Shown piece after piece: positions 43,514 to 50,659 of a stretch of DNA of 64,000 bases (its first letter is position 1; each line of letters starts with the position of its first letter). This stretch comes from Rudanella sp031411995. Lineage in GTDB: Bacteria; Bacteroidota; Bacteroidia; Cytophagales; Spirosomataceae. The translations under genes were made by a program, and so were the position numbers. Below the pieces are notes generated by a model. That model did not search any database. It had not been told where the DNA came from and worked only from the letters and a program-made list of their open reading frames with translations. Location of the stretch: assembly GCA_031411995.1 (NCBI GenBank), contig JANOCD010000054.1, forward strand, positions 30,670 to 94,669, in the 5' to 3' direction.

Positions 43514-44173
43514 ATGAAATTTTTCATTGATACGGCAAATCTCGCCGAAATCCGCGAAGCCCAGGACATGGGTATTCTCGATGGTGTTACAACCAACCCC
43601 TCGTTGATGGCCAAAGAGGGCATTACAGGCAAAGACAACGTAATGCGCCACTATAAGCAGATTTGCGAAATTGTGGAGGGCGACGTTAGTGCCGAAGTAA
43701 TTGCCACCACGTTTGACGAAATGGTTCGCGAAGGCGAAGAATTGGCTGAACTCGACGAGAACATTGTGGTGAAACTGCCGATGATTAAAGACGGCATTAA
43801 AGCCATTAAATATTTCTCGGAAAAAGGTATTCGTACCAATTGTACGCTGGTTTTCTCGGCTGGTCAGGCCTTGTTGGCTGCCAAAGCGGGTGCCTCCTAT
43901 GTGTCCCCATTTGTAGGTCGTTTAGATGATATTTCGACAGATGGCGTGGCCCTGATCGAGCAAATCGTGACCATCTATCGCAACTACGGTTATACGACCG
44001 AAGTGTTGGCCGCGTCGATTCGGCACCCAATGCACCTGATTCAGTGCGCCGAAATTGGTGCTGATGTAATGACCGGCCCCCTCAGCGTGATCAAAGCCCT
44101 CCTGAACCACCCCCTCACCGACAGCGGTCTGGCCAAGTTTTTAGAGGATAACAAGAAAGCAGCAAATAAGTAG
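43514..44173 (+). CDS. Transaldolase / fructose-6-phosphate aldolase family
   Basis: A 219-residue short transaldolase. Motifs: N-terminal FIDTANLAEIREAQDMGILD then GVTTNPSL, Schiff-base lysine K87 in NIVVKLPMI, and TLVFSAGQALLAAKAGASYV (substrate loop) followed by SPFVGRLDD. The short form without the extra N-terminal helices belongs to the MipB/FSA/TalC group, which act as transaldolases or F6P aldolases in the cytosol; sequence alone does not decide between them. A long hairpin follows. Confidence 0.93.
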   Translation: MKFFIDTANLAEIREAQDMGILDGVTTNPSLMAKEGITGKDNVMRHYKQICEIVEGDVSAEVIATTFDEMVREGEELAELDENIVVKLPMIKDGIKAIKYFSEKGIRTNCTLVFSAGQALLAAKAGASYVSPFVGRLDDISTDGVALIEQIVTIYRNYGYTTEVLAASIRHPMHLIQCAEIGADVMTGPLSVIKALLNHPLTDSGLAKFLEDNKKAANK

Positions 44174-44177
44174 AACT

Positions 44178-44260
44178 GTTTCTATAGTTTCATTGGCTGC
44201 ACCGTTTCTATGGTTTCATGTAAACGTTTGAAACGGCGCAGCCAATGAAACTATAGAAAC
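44178..44260 (+). terminator. Long bulged hairpin after transaldolase
   Basis: Arms 44178-44200 and 44238-44260 are perfect 23-bp complements (start GTTTCTATAGTTTCATTGGC). After one mismatch the stem continues with CCGTTTC (44202-44208) and GAAACGG (44230-44236). A further partial copy (GGCATAGCCAATGAAACC) follows at 44261-44278. There is no T-tract. It is a repeat-like element and possibly a transcript 3'-end. Confidence 0.65.
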
Positions 44261-44286
44261 GGCATAGCCAATGAAACCCTAAACCC

Positions 44287-44979
44287 ATGTTCTCCTCCGA
44301 ACCCGTACTTTTGCTCGATAGAGCCGATATTTTTCAGGATACGAAACTCGTGCTGGGCGATGTGAGCTTTGCCGTTCATAAAGGTGAATTTGTTTACCTG
44401 ATTGGTCGGACGGGCAGTGGCAAATCGTCGTTGCTGAAAACGCTTTATGCCGATCTGAAACTACAGGGTGGTCATGGCCTGGTGGCGGGTACGGCCTTAG
44501 AGAAAATCAATGCCAACGATGTCCCGTTTCTGCGCCGGAAAATCGGGATTGTTTTTCAGGATTTCCAGTTGTTTTTCGACCGGAATGTGGAAGAGAATCT
44601 CAAGTTCGTGCTGAAAGCCACGGGCTGGACAGACAAGAAAAAAATGACCGACCGTGTGTCGGAAGTGCTGATGCAGGTGGGTTTGGGAACCGCCCAGCGC
44701 AAGATGCCCCATCAGATTTCGGGGGGCGAACAACAGCGGGTTGTGATTGCGCGGGCCATGCTTAACGAACCCCAGATTCTGATTGCCGACGAACCCACCG
44801 GCAACCTCGACCCGGCTGTTTCGGATCAGATTATGCAGGTATTTCGCTCCATCAACAACGCAGGCACAGCCGTGTTGATGGCTACCCACAACTACGAATT
44901 ATTGAACCGCTACCCCGCCCGCACCCTGCGCGTTGCCGAGGGAACAGTGGACGAGGTAACGCCCGGAACAGGTTTTTGA
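44287..44979 (+). CDS. ftsE: FtsE-type ABC ATPase
   Basis: A 230-residue ABC transporter ATPase. Walker A GRTGSGKSS is at 40-48, signature SGGEQQR at 145-151, Walker B ILIADEP at 164-170 and the H-loop in MATHNYELLNR. The D-loop TGNLDP is typical of FtsE/LolD-type ATPases. FtsE with FtsX drives amidase activation in cell division. No ftsX lies next to it in the window, so the symbol is by similarity; it could act with a partner encoded elsewhere. Its end is followed by nine G in a row. Confidence 0.8.
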   Translation: MFSSEPVLLLDRADIFQDTKLVLGDVSFAVHKGEFVYLIGRTGSGKSSLLKTLYADLKLQGGHGLVAGTALEKINANDVPFLRRKIGIVFQDFQLFFDRNVEENLKFVLKATGWTDKKKMTDRVSEVLMQVGLGTAQRKMPHQISGGEQQRVVIARAMLNEPQILIADEPTGNLDPAVSDQIMQVFRSINNAGTAVLMATHNYELLNRYPARTLRVAEGTVDEVTPGTGF

Positions 44980-45278
44980 GGGGGGGGGTTATTACACGAA
45001 TACAGACAAAACGGGGTTGCGTATTTTGTATTGTCAGAGAGAGTACACAATACAAAATGCGCATTGCGTTCTTTGTATTGTTGCTGCGAGTAATTCTTGG
45101 TCTTTTTCAACACAAACCCTTAGCTGTCAAAACTTTACACGATTTAGTTCTAGAAAGTTTTGACAAACTCGATGGTTGCTTTACATGTGGGTTAAATCCA
45201 CAAAACATGCGTCTATACAGGAGTTAGCGGTCATTGTAGGACGACCACTACGACAATAAACAGACAATAATTTTGACA
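44980..45278. other. AT-rich leader region of the acquired segment, with two inverted repeats
   Basis: No convincing gene. It begins with nine G (44980-44988). Inverted repeats: 45019-45034 with 45047-45062 (15 of 16 matches, around GTATTTTGTATTGT), and a perfect 12-bp TGTCAAAACTTT / AAAGTTTTGACA at 45125-45136 and 45154-45165. Near its end is GTTAGCGG at 45223-45230, the inverse of CCGCTAAC after the VOC gene. Confidence 0.5.
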
Positions 45279-45725
45279 ATGGAAAATAGTAAGGAAAACG
45301 AGACTAAAAAAAATTTGGCTGCAACACCTTTTGCACAAACATACTTTCACGGGACAAAGGCTGACCTTAAACTTGGCGACTTCATTCAAGCAGGTTTTAA
45401 CTCAAACTACGGACAACAGAAAAATGCAAAATATATTTTTCTAGCAGCAACATTAGACCCTGCGATTTGGGGTGCTGAACTTGCTGTGGGTGACGGACGA
45501 GAAAGAATTTACTTAGTTGAGCCAACAGGACAAATTGAAAACGACCCTGATTTGACGGACAAAAAATTCCCAGGTAACCCGACAATGTCGTTTCGTTCGA
45601 CAGAACCGTTTAGAGTTGTAGGAGAAGTTACTGTTTGGCAAGGACATGCAAGCGAACAAGTTAAAGTGATGAAAGACGCACTAACAAAACTTAAAGAACA
45701 AGGCATAAATTCACTAAACGATTGA
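45279..45725 (+). CDS. arr: Rifampin ADP-ribosyltransferase
   Basis: A 148-residue Arr enzyme, which inactivates rifamycins by transferring ADP-ribose from NAD. The family signature is clear: YFHGTKADLKLGDFI, then AKYIFLAATLDPAIWGAELA and YLVEPTGQIENDPDLTDKKF with PGNPT. The predicted HYD triad known from Arr-ms corresponds to H24, Y52 and D89. The ATG at 45279 follows a TTG two codons upstream. The gene is AT-rich compared with flanking chromosomal genes. It is the first of three AT-rich genes spaced 39-50 bases apart, suggesting one acquired unit. Whether it gives resistance depends on expression, which is not shown here. Confidence 0.93.
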   Translation: MENSKENETKKNLAATPFAQTYFHGTKADLKLGDFIQAGFNSNYGQQKNAKYIFLAATLDPAIWGAELAVGDGRERIYLVEPTGQIENDPDLTDKKFPGNPTMSFRSTEPFRVVGEVTVWQGHASEQVKVMKDALTKLKEQGINSLND

Positions 45726-45764
45726 CCAGACAAAAACATTAACAACAATAAAAATTAAAAAAAT

Positions 45765-46385
45765 ATGAGCAGAATAATTTTCGACAGTGGAATATCCCTT
45801 GACGGCTTTTTCGCAGGTGACAACAGAAGTCCCAGCAACCCAATGGGCGGTGTATCAGGAAAAATTCACACTTGGATGCTTAATCAAAAAGCATTTTGGG
45901 AATACTTAGGAATGGAAGGAGGTAATGAAACCGAACCTGATGCTAAATTTATTAGAGAGACTATTGCACGAACAGGTGCTTTCATAATGGGAAAACGTAT
46001 GTTTGAAGAAGGCGAAGCCAGTTGGCCAAATGACCTATATAAAGCTGACGTTTATGTATTAACACACGAAAAGCGAGAGCCTTGGGTTCAAGAAGGAACG
46101 ACAACTTTTTATTTTATAAATGACGGAATAGAAAGTGCCTTGGATAAAGCTAAACAATCAGCAAAAGGAAAAGACATAAGAATACAAGGTGGTGCAAACA
46201 CTATTCAACAATTTCTAAATGCAGGGCTTGTTGACGAGTTTTTCATTCACATTGCACCAGTTTTTTTAAGTAGCGGCATTCGACTTTTTGAAGGCATTGA
46301 CAAAGACAAATATGACTTACAAATTACAGAAGTTATACCATCCGACTTGACAACCCATTTAAGATACAAACTGACGAAGAAATAA
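45765..46385 (+). CDS. Dihydrofolate reductase family (RibD C-terminal-like) protein
   Basis: A 206-residue protein with a DHFR-like fold. It begins MSRIIFDSGISLDGFFAGDN, the hallmark of the 'dihydrofolate reductase family protein' / RibD C-terminal group, with GAFIMGKRMFEEGEASWP, KDIRIQGGANTIQQFLNAGL and VDEFFIHIAPVFLSSGIRLF in normal order. These bind NADPH and are usually of unknown substrate; a general reductase role is possible. They are not true trimethoprim targets. The composition is AT-rich like arr and the VOC gene. Confidence 0.88.
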   Translation: MSRIIFDSGISLDGFFAGDNRSPSNPMGGVSGKIHTWMLNQKAFWEYLGMEGGNETEPDAKFIRETIARTGAFIMGKRMFEEGEASWPNDLYKADVYVLTHEKREPWVQEGTTTFYFINDGIESALDKAKQSAKGKDIRIQGGANTIQQFLNAGLVDEFFIHIAPVFLSSGIRLFEGIDKDKYDLQITEVIPSDLTTHLRYKLTKK

Positions 46386-46435
46386 AAATAAAGAGCAGAA
46401 AACAAAGGACGAGGTTTAAATTAAAAACATTGGAT

Positions 46436-46918
46436 ATGGCTAAAAGCAAATTAATAGAAATGAACAACGTAGGCATCGTTGTAGAAAACCTCGACAAAGC
46501 AGTTTCTTTCTTCACGGAAATTGGACTGACACTCGAAGGACGAGCAATGGTTGAAGGCGAATGGGCAGGAAAAGTAACGGGACTTGGAAACCAATCCGTA
46601 GAAATTGCAATGATGGTGACACCTGATGGACACAGCCGACTTGAGCTTTCTAAGTTTCTGACACCAAAAACTATTTCAGACCATAGGACAGCACCAGTTA
46701 ACTCTCTTGGTTATCTCCGTGTTATGTTCAGGGTCGACAACCTTGACGAATTACTAAGCCGACTTACAAAACAAGGTGTTGAAATTGTGGGTGAAGTAGT
46801 AAACTATGAGAACATTTACAAACTCTGTTACATTCGTGGGACAGAAGGACTACTCGTTGGTTTAGCTGAACAACTTGGCATTAAAACAGCGACAGATATT
46901 TTGGAAAATGATGAGTAA
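46436..46918 (+). CDS. VOC family (glyoxalase/bleomycin-resistance-fold) protein
   Basis: A 160-residue protein with two VOC-type beta-alpha-beta-beta-beta units: MNNVGIVVENLDKAVSFFTEI and LGYLRVMFRVDNLDELLSRL; metal-ligand positions are hard to assign by eye. Members include glyoxalases and antibiotic-binding or -modifying proteins such as fosfomycin enzymes, but nothing decides the role. Position next to arr hints at a detoxification role, which is inference only. The frame is open two codons upstream at a TTG. It is AT-rich and is followed by a structured, attC-like region. Confidence 0.88.
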   Translation: MAKSKLIEMNNVGIVVENLDKAVSFFTEIGLTLEGRAMVEGEWAGKVTGLGNQSVEIAMMVTPDGHSRLELSKFLTPKTISDHRTAPVNSLGYLRVMFRVDNLDELLSRLTKQGVEIVGEVVNYENIYKLCYIRGTEGLLVGLAEQLGIKTATDILENDE

Positions 46919-47234
46919 TAAGAACAACGAACCGCTAACAAGGGGTTTTGCAATATTGGGGCAGACGGAATAACAATGAGCATTTGTAATTCTATTTGGC
47001 TTTTGTTCGGGCAGACGAGTTTCAATTTAGCTTTTTGTTCTTATCTTCATCATCAGTTTTTCAATTGGGCATCGGTTCCGGGCAGACGATTTTCAAATTC
47101 CCCAACATCGCAAAGCCCTGTTCGTTAGTTAAATATCTGTCACAAACTCCGCTTACTAAATCAACTCCTTCAAAATCAACTGATTTTGCAAAAAATGGCT
47201 ATGTTTACTTCATAGCCATTTTTCATGTCCGGTC
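46919..47234. other. attC-like structured region after the resistance segment
   Basis: No gene. CCGCTAAC (46932-46939) starts an imperfect inverted repeat: the region to about 46961 pairs with 47100-47119 (CCCCAACATCGCAAAGCCC) at about 16 of 19 positions, followed by GTTAGTT at 47124-47130. Inside lie three direct repeats GGGCAGACG (46959, 47009, 47080). The outer GTT/AAC arrangement and pairing resemble an integron recombination site, though the span of about 200 bases is longer than usual. Confidence 0.45.
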
Positions 47235-48074
47235 GTGTTCTACCAGAAATTTGCCCCCTCCCCTGTTTTGGCTCCCTTTGTGGAGTGCTATTACGTCTGG
47301 GAAAGCCGGCGGATCATCACGCCCGCTGCCCCCGTTGTGGTGGAGTCGCCCCCAACCGGGTTTGCGTCGATGGTGTTCAACCTCGGGGAGCCGTATGCCG
47401 TTGAAACACCCCGGCGTGGATTAAGCATTGTGCCGAATGCATTCATTGCCGGCCAATCGACGCGACAATACAAACTGCACCTGACCGGGCCAATCAGCAT
47501 GATTGGTATCGTGTTCAAGCCCGCCGGGTTAGGGAGTCTGTTTGGGTTGCCCATGCACGAGTTTGCCGATGAGCGCGTGGATGCACGGGCCGTGTTGGGG
47601 CAAGCAATCAGCAGTCTTTCCAGTCAAGTAGCTGACTGTCAACTCATAACCGAACGGATTGCCTGCATCGAGCAGTTTCTGCTGTTTCAATTTCTCAAAC
47701 GCAACATTCGCCCCGACCGGCTCGACTTTACGGCCAACCTGATTGTGCAGCACAAAGGCATTGTGCATATGCCCACGCTGGTTGACGATGCTTTTTTGTG
47801 TCGGCGGAAATTCGAGCGGAAATTTCTGCAACGGGTGGGCGTGAGTCCCAAATTCTATGCCCGCATCCGGCGCGTCGGGTATTTGTGTTCGGTGATGGCC
47901 ACCAACCGCTGGCAGGTCTCCGACTGGCACGACCTGCTAATTGGCGCGGGCTATTACGATCAATCGCATTTTATCCGCGAGTTCACCGAGTTCACCGGCA
48001 AAGCTCCCTCGCTCTATGTTCGGAACAATGTGGAGTTAAGTCAGTATTTGGGGGGTGAAGGGCGAGGGGTTTAA
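47235..48074 (+). CDS. AraC family transcriptional regulator (DUF6597 type)
   Basis: A 279-residue cytosolic regulator. The N-terminal half (FYQKFAPSPVLAPFVECYYV, then FNLGEPYAVETP and TGPISMIGIVFKPAG) matches the DUF6597 ligand-type domain common in Bacteroidota. The C-terminal AraC HTH is clear: DDAFLCRRKFERKFLQRVGV, VSPKFYARIRRV and the second helix GYYDQSHFIREFTEFTGKAP. No ATG is in frame near the start, so GTG 47235 is used; this leaves the attC-like region directly upstream. Target genes are unknown; the DinB gene follows and could be one. Confidence 0.9.
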   Translation: MFYQKFAPSPVLAPFVECYYVWESRRIITPAAPVVVESPPTGFASMVFNLGEPYAVETPRRGLSIVPNAFIAGQSTRQYKLHLTGPISMIGIVFKPAGLGSLFGLPMHEFADERVDARAVLGQAISSLSSQVADCQLITERIACIEQFLLFQFLKRNIRPDRLDFTANLIVQHKGIVHMPTLVDDAFLCRRKFERKFLQRVGVSPKFYARIRRVGYLCSVMATNRWQVSDWHDLLIGAGYYDQSHFIREFTEFTGKAPSLYVRNNVELSQYLGGEGRGV

Positions 48075-48113
48075 AATGTCGCATTTATACAATGGGGCAG
48101 GTGGAGAGTGCCG

Positions 48114-48121
48114 TACTTTTG
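48114..48121 (+). promoter_or_regulatory. -7 promoter box of the exported DinB gene
   Basis: TACTTTTG matches TAnnTTTG and ends 24 bases before the ATG at 48146, downstream of the AraC gene. So the DinB gene likely has its own promoter. Confidence 0.5.
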
Positions 48122-48145
48122 ATGCCATAATCTAACGGTATCTCC

Positions 48146-48757
48146 ATGAAAATCAGCATCTTCTTACTGCTCCTCGTCCTGAGCAGCCATGCCTATGGGC
48201 AACGACTCTGGACCGAAGCCGACCAACGCTACACGGTGGACAACCTCCGCCGAACCCGTGACGAACTAACCCGCGAAACCGAAAACCTGACCGATGCCCA
48301 ATGGTCATTTCGTGAGGCACCGGGCCGCTGGACCATTGGCGAAGTGGTGGAACACCTGGCCCTGTGGGAAATTATCTGGGCGCGTGAAATCAGCATTGGC
48401 CTCCGCAACAAGCCAACCCCCGAACTGAATCAGACCGCCAGCCCGGATAGTTATTATTCCAACTTCATTATGGAGGATAAGGCTCATGTTTCGCCCGACA
48501 TATCGCGGCCAACGGGTTTCATTCAGGGCAAAAACAACCTGCTGTTTTTTCAGAAGTTACGGGAGCAGGCCATCGGTTTTGCCGACACAACCAAGGCCGA
48601 CATGCGGGCCTATTTTGAGTTTGCCAACACCAAATATCCCCGAAACATGCACCAGGTCTATATTTATCAGTGGGGGCACGTGGATCGGCATATGCGGCAA
48701 ATTCGCAAAATCAAAGCCAATGTGGCCTACCCAAAGGGTTCTCTTGTCTCACGCTAA
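48146..48757 (+). CDS. Exported DinB superfamily protein
   Basis: A 203-residue protein with a signal peptide (ISIFLLLLVLSSHAYGQ) and a DinB-like four-helix bundle. Helix motifs are VDNLRRTRDELTRETENLTD, WTIGEVVEHLALWEIIWARE (metal-binding-type histidine in EHLALWE) and YIYQWGHVDRHMRQIRKIKA (second histidine pair). Most family members are cytosolic, so export is a slight oddity. The reaction is not assigned. The NTF2-like gene begins 34 bases after its stop, probably in the same transcript. Confidence 0.82.
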   Translation: MKISIFLLLLVLSSHAYGQRLWTEADQRYTVDNLRRTRDELTRETENLTDAQWSFREAPGRWTIGEVVEHLALWEIIWAREISIGLRNKPTPELNQTASPDSYYSNFIMEDKAHVSPDISRPTGFIQGKNNLLFFQKLREQAIGFADTTKADMRAYFEFANTKYPRNMHQVYIYQWGHVDRHMRQIRKIKANVAYPKGSLVSR

Positions 48758-48791
48758 TTGTTTTTAAGTCAACGCTTTAACACACAAAACT

Positions 48792-49235
48792 ATGCAACCA
48801 ATAGTCACCGAATCCGTTTCTGAACTAACCCGCAAAGGGGCTTGTCTGGCCTTTTTTGAGGCCTACGCCGACCTCGACACGGCCCGCATGATTAACCTGG
48901 CCACGCCTGATGCCACCGTATTTTTTGAACCCCTCGGCAACGACGGCAGAGGTTCGTTCTGGGAGTTTGGCCGCACGGTTTGGCAACTCCTCATGGACTG
49001 TTTTCCCAACATCGACAATACCGTGGATACTATGACCGCCGATGGCGACGAGGTGGTGTGCCGGGTGGCCATTTTCGGCACGCAGGCCCAGGCCTTCATG
49101 GGCATTCCGAGCAAAGGGCTGTCGTTCAACAGCGACCATGTGTTTGTGTTCCAGTTCGATGAAGCCGACCGAATCACGCACGTCTCCATTTCTTGGGAAC
49201 ATCCTCGCTTTGTGGAGCAGTTGACGGGAGCATAA
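48792..49235 (+). CDS. NTF2-like (SnoaL/ester-cyclase-type) protein
   Basis: A 147-residue small alpha+beta barrel of the nuclear-transport-factor-2-like superfamily: CLAFFEAYADLDTARMINLA, ATVFFEPLGNDGRG and VVCRVAIFGTQAQAFMGIPS then FVFQFDEADRITHVSISWEH. The superfamily covers cyclases, isomerases and binding proteins, and the reaction cannot be predicted. It follows the DinB gene and converges on the CDGSH gene five bases away. Confidence 0.82.
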   Translation: MQPIVTESVSELTRKGACLAFFEAYADLDTARMINLATPDATVFFEPLGNDGRGSFWEFGRTVWQLLMDCFPNIDNTVDTMTADGDEVVCRVAIFGTQAQAFMGIPSKGLSFNSDHVFVFQFDEADRITHVSISWEHPRFVEQLTGA

Positions 49236-49239
49236 CGAG

Positions 49240-49725
49240 CTATCCCGCGAACCCGATCCGCACGTGCGATCCGTCGCAGTAGGGTTTGTTGTTGCTGCCC
49301 CCGCAGCGGCAAAACGCCGTGACTTTGTGCTTGGGGGTTTCGTTGCCCGCACTGTCTTTCACCACCAAATTGCCATAAACCATCAGGGGGCCGTTGGGCA
49401 TCACCTCCACAATGCTTTCGCCAGTCACGGCCTCCGGTTGGGGTTGTTCGGCATTGCGAAAATAGCTCAACGCGCCCGATGGGCAACGGTCAACCTGCTC
49501 GGCAATGCGGGCCGAATCTGCTCCGGATATGGTTATCCACGGTCGACTGCGGGGGTTAAAAACTTCGCCAAGCCCAGTCCAGCAAATTTTGGAATGTATG
49601 CAGATAGCGGGTTTCCAAACAACTGTAATTTCGTCGTTCGTGTAGGTTTTGGTAATGTCAGGAACGGAAGTCCCCCCCTGCGGTGTAGGTTCGTTGTTCA
49701 TAGCTTGATTTTGCTTGGTAGTCAT
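49240..49725 (-). CDS. Two-domain iron-sulfur protein: 4Fe-4S mono-cluster plus CDGSH
   Basis: A 161-residue protein joining two FeS modules. The first (about 30-95, KPAICIHSKICWTGLGEVFN, RCPSGALSYF) resembles the DUF1271-type divergent 4Fe-4S mono-cluster with cysteines in ICIHSKIC and DRCPSGA. The second (about 130-155) is a CDGSH zinc-finger-like 2Fe-2S motif (CRCGGSNNKPYCDGSH: three Cys, one His). Such fused proteins are described as (4Fe-4S)-binding/CDGSH proteins of unknown redox role. Its ATG overlaps the TAA of the DUF1330-type gene by one base. An alternative start is eight codons downstream. Confidence 0.88.
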   Translation of the reverse strand: MTTKQNQAMNNEPTPQGGTSVPDITKTYTNDEITVVWKPAICIHSKICWTGLGEVFNPRSRPWITISGADSARIAEQVDRCPSGALSYFRNAEQPQPEAVTGESIVEVMPNGPLMVYGNLVVKDSAGNETPKHKVTAFCRCGGSNNKPYCDGSHVRIGFAG

Positions 49726-50027
49726 TACAAAGCCTGTCCCTCAATCAACATTGCCCTGCTAGTCGACTGCTCCTTTAACGGCATGTAATGCAGCCTGTCA
49801 GGGTCATCGCGGTAGCTTTCAAAGTCGGTTCGGCTGGCAAACGTTACCAGGTGAATTTCATACGGATGGCCAACTGTCGTTTCGATTACGGCAGGTTGGG
49901 GCGGCCTTACCCGGTAGAGCAATTCCCCATTATGCCGTTTCAACAATGGCAATACATGATCTTCAAAGGTATGAAAACTCGCTTCCTGACCTTCTTTGAT
50001 AAAGATAAGCTGAGTGTAATAAATCAT
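49725..50027 (-). CDS. DUF1330 protein
   Basis: A 100-residue ferredoxin-like dimer-fold protein (MIYYTQLIFIKEGQEASFHT, FEDHVLPLLKRHNGELLYRV, then HLVTFASRTDFESYRDDPD). DUF1330-type proteins have no known reaction. It precedes the CDGSH gene by one base of overlap (TAATG) and follows OsmC on the same strand after 21 bases. ATG 50027 is used; a TTG one codon upstream is also open. Confidence 0.82.
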   Translation of the reverse strand: MIYYTQLIFIKEGQEASFHTFEDHVLPLLKRHNGELLYRVRPPQPAVIETTVGHPYEIHLVTFASRTDFESYRDDPDRLHYMPLKEQSTSRAMLIEGQAL

Positions 50028-50048
50028 CAATCAGGCAGTTACAGATGG

Positions 50049-50441
50049 CTAATCCACTAAGATAGTACTGAAATCAATCGGATTCTCCAACATGCGATGA
50101 ATGGGGCATCGGTCGGCAATTTCGAGCAGGCGGGTGCGTTGATCAGCCGTAAGGTCGCCCGTCAGCACCAGGCGCAGTCGAAAATGGGTTCGTTTCGTTA
50201 ACGAATCCCCATCCATATCAACATGGGCCACTGCCGACGTGAGGGGCCATCCTTTGCGGTCGGCATACATCCGCAGCGTCATCACGGTGCAGGCTCCCAG
50301 CGAAGCCGCCAGCAAATCGCCGGGTCTCATGCCCCGGTCTCCCCCACCCACATCGGCAGGTTCGTCGGCTACAATCACCTGACTATCCGTCGAAATGTGG
50401 GTTTCGTAAGGTGTTTGCTCAATACGAGCGGTTACGGTCAT
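50049..50441 (-). CDS. OsmC/Ohr family protein
   Basis: A 130-residue OsmC-type peroxiredoxin. The conserved motifs are PGDLLAASLGACTVMTLRMY, with the first catalytic cysteine in GAC, and EIADRCPIHRML, with the second cysteine. These enzymes reduce organic hydroperoxides with thiols in the cytosol. The frame extends further upstream, but MTVTARIEQTP matches the usual start. It heads a minus-strand set OsmC/DUF1330/CDGSH, which could form a redox module. Confidence 0.88.
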   Translation of the reverse strand: MTVTARIEQTPYETHISTDSQVIVADEPADVGGGDRGMRPGDLLAASLGACTVMTLRMYADRKGWPLTSAVAHVDMDGDSLTKRTHFRLRLVLTGDLTADQRTRLLEIADRCPIHRMLENPIDFSTILVD

Positions 50442-50628
50442 AAGCTCAGGTGGTATGCAGCAACGTTGTTTTCGGCTGGACGAGCTAAATTTGACATGAT
50501 TTTTCAAACATTCAAAAACTCATTCCGGTTGATAAGCGTATATACGTCTAAAGAATCAGTGATCTGATTTTTCCCGATTGGCAACATAGGGTGACGTTTT
50601 ACGTGCCGAATATACATCTTCATCGACT

Positions 50629-50659
50629 GCCCCCGTTACAACAGCGGGGGCTTTTTTTT
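50629..50659 (+). terminator. Hairpin with T8 tract facing the DUF3050 gene
   Basis: Perfect 7-bp stem GCCCCCG/CGGGGGC with a nine-base loop and eight T at 50652-50659. The T-run follows the hairpin on the plus strand, but the gene ending here is on the minus strand and its stop overlaps the T-run. So it faces opposite to that gene. Confidence 0.55.

Noticed and set aside
44976..45227. 83-residue frame after ftsE
   Set aside because: It starts inside the ftsE stop region, crosses two inverted repeats and has no family likeness.
46996..47424. 142-residue frame across the attC-like region and the AraC start
   Set aside because: It overlaps the structured region and the true AraC start in another frame, with no motif.
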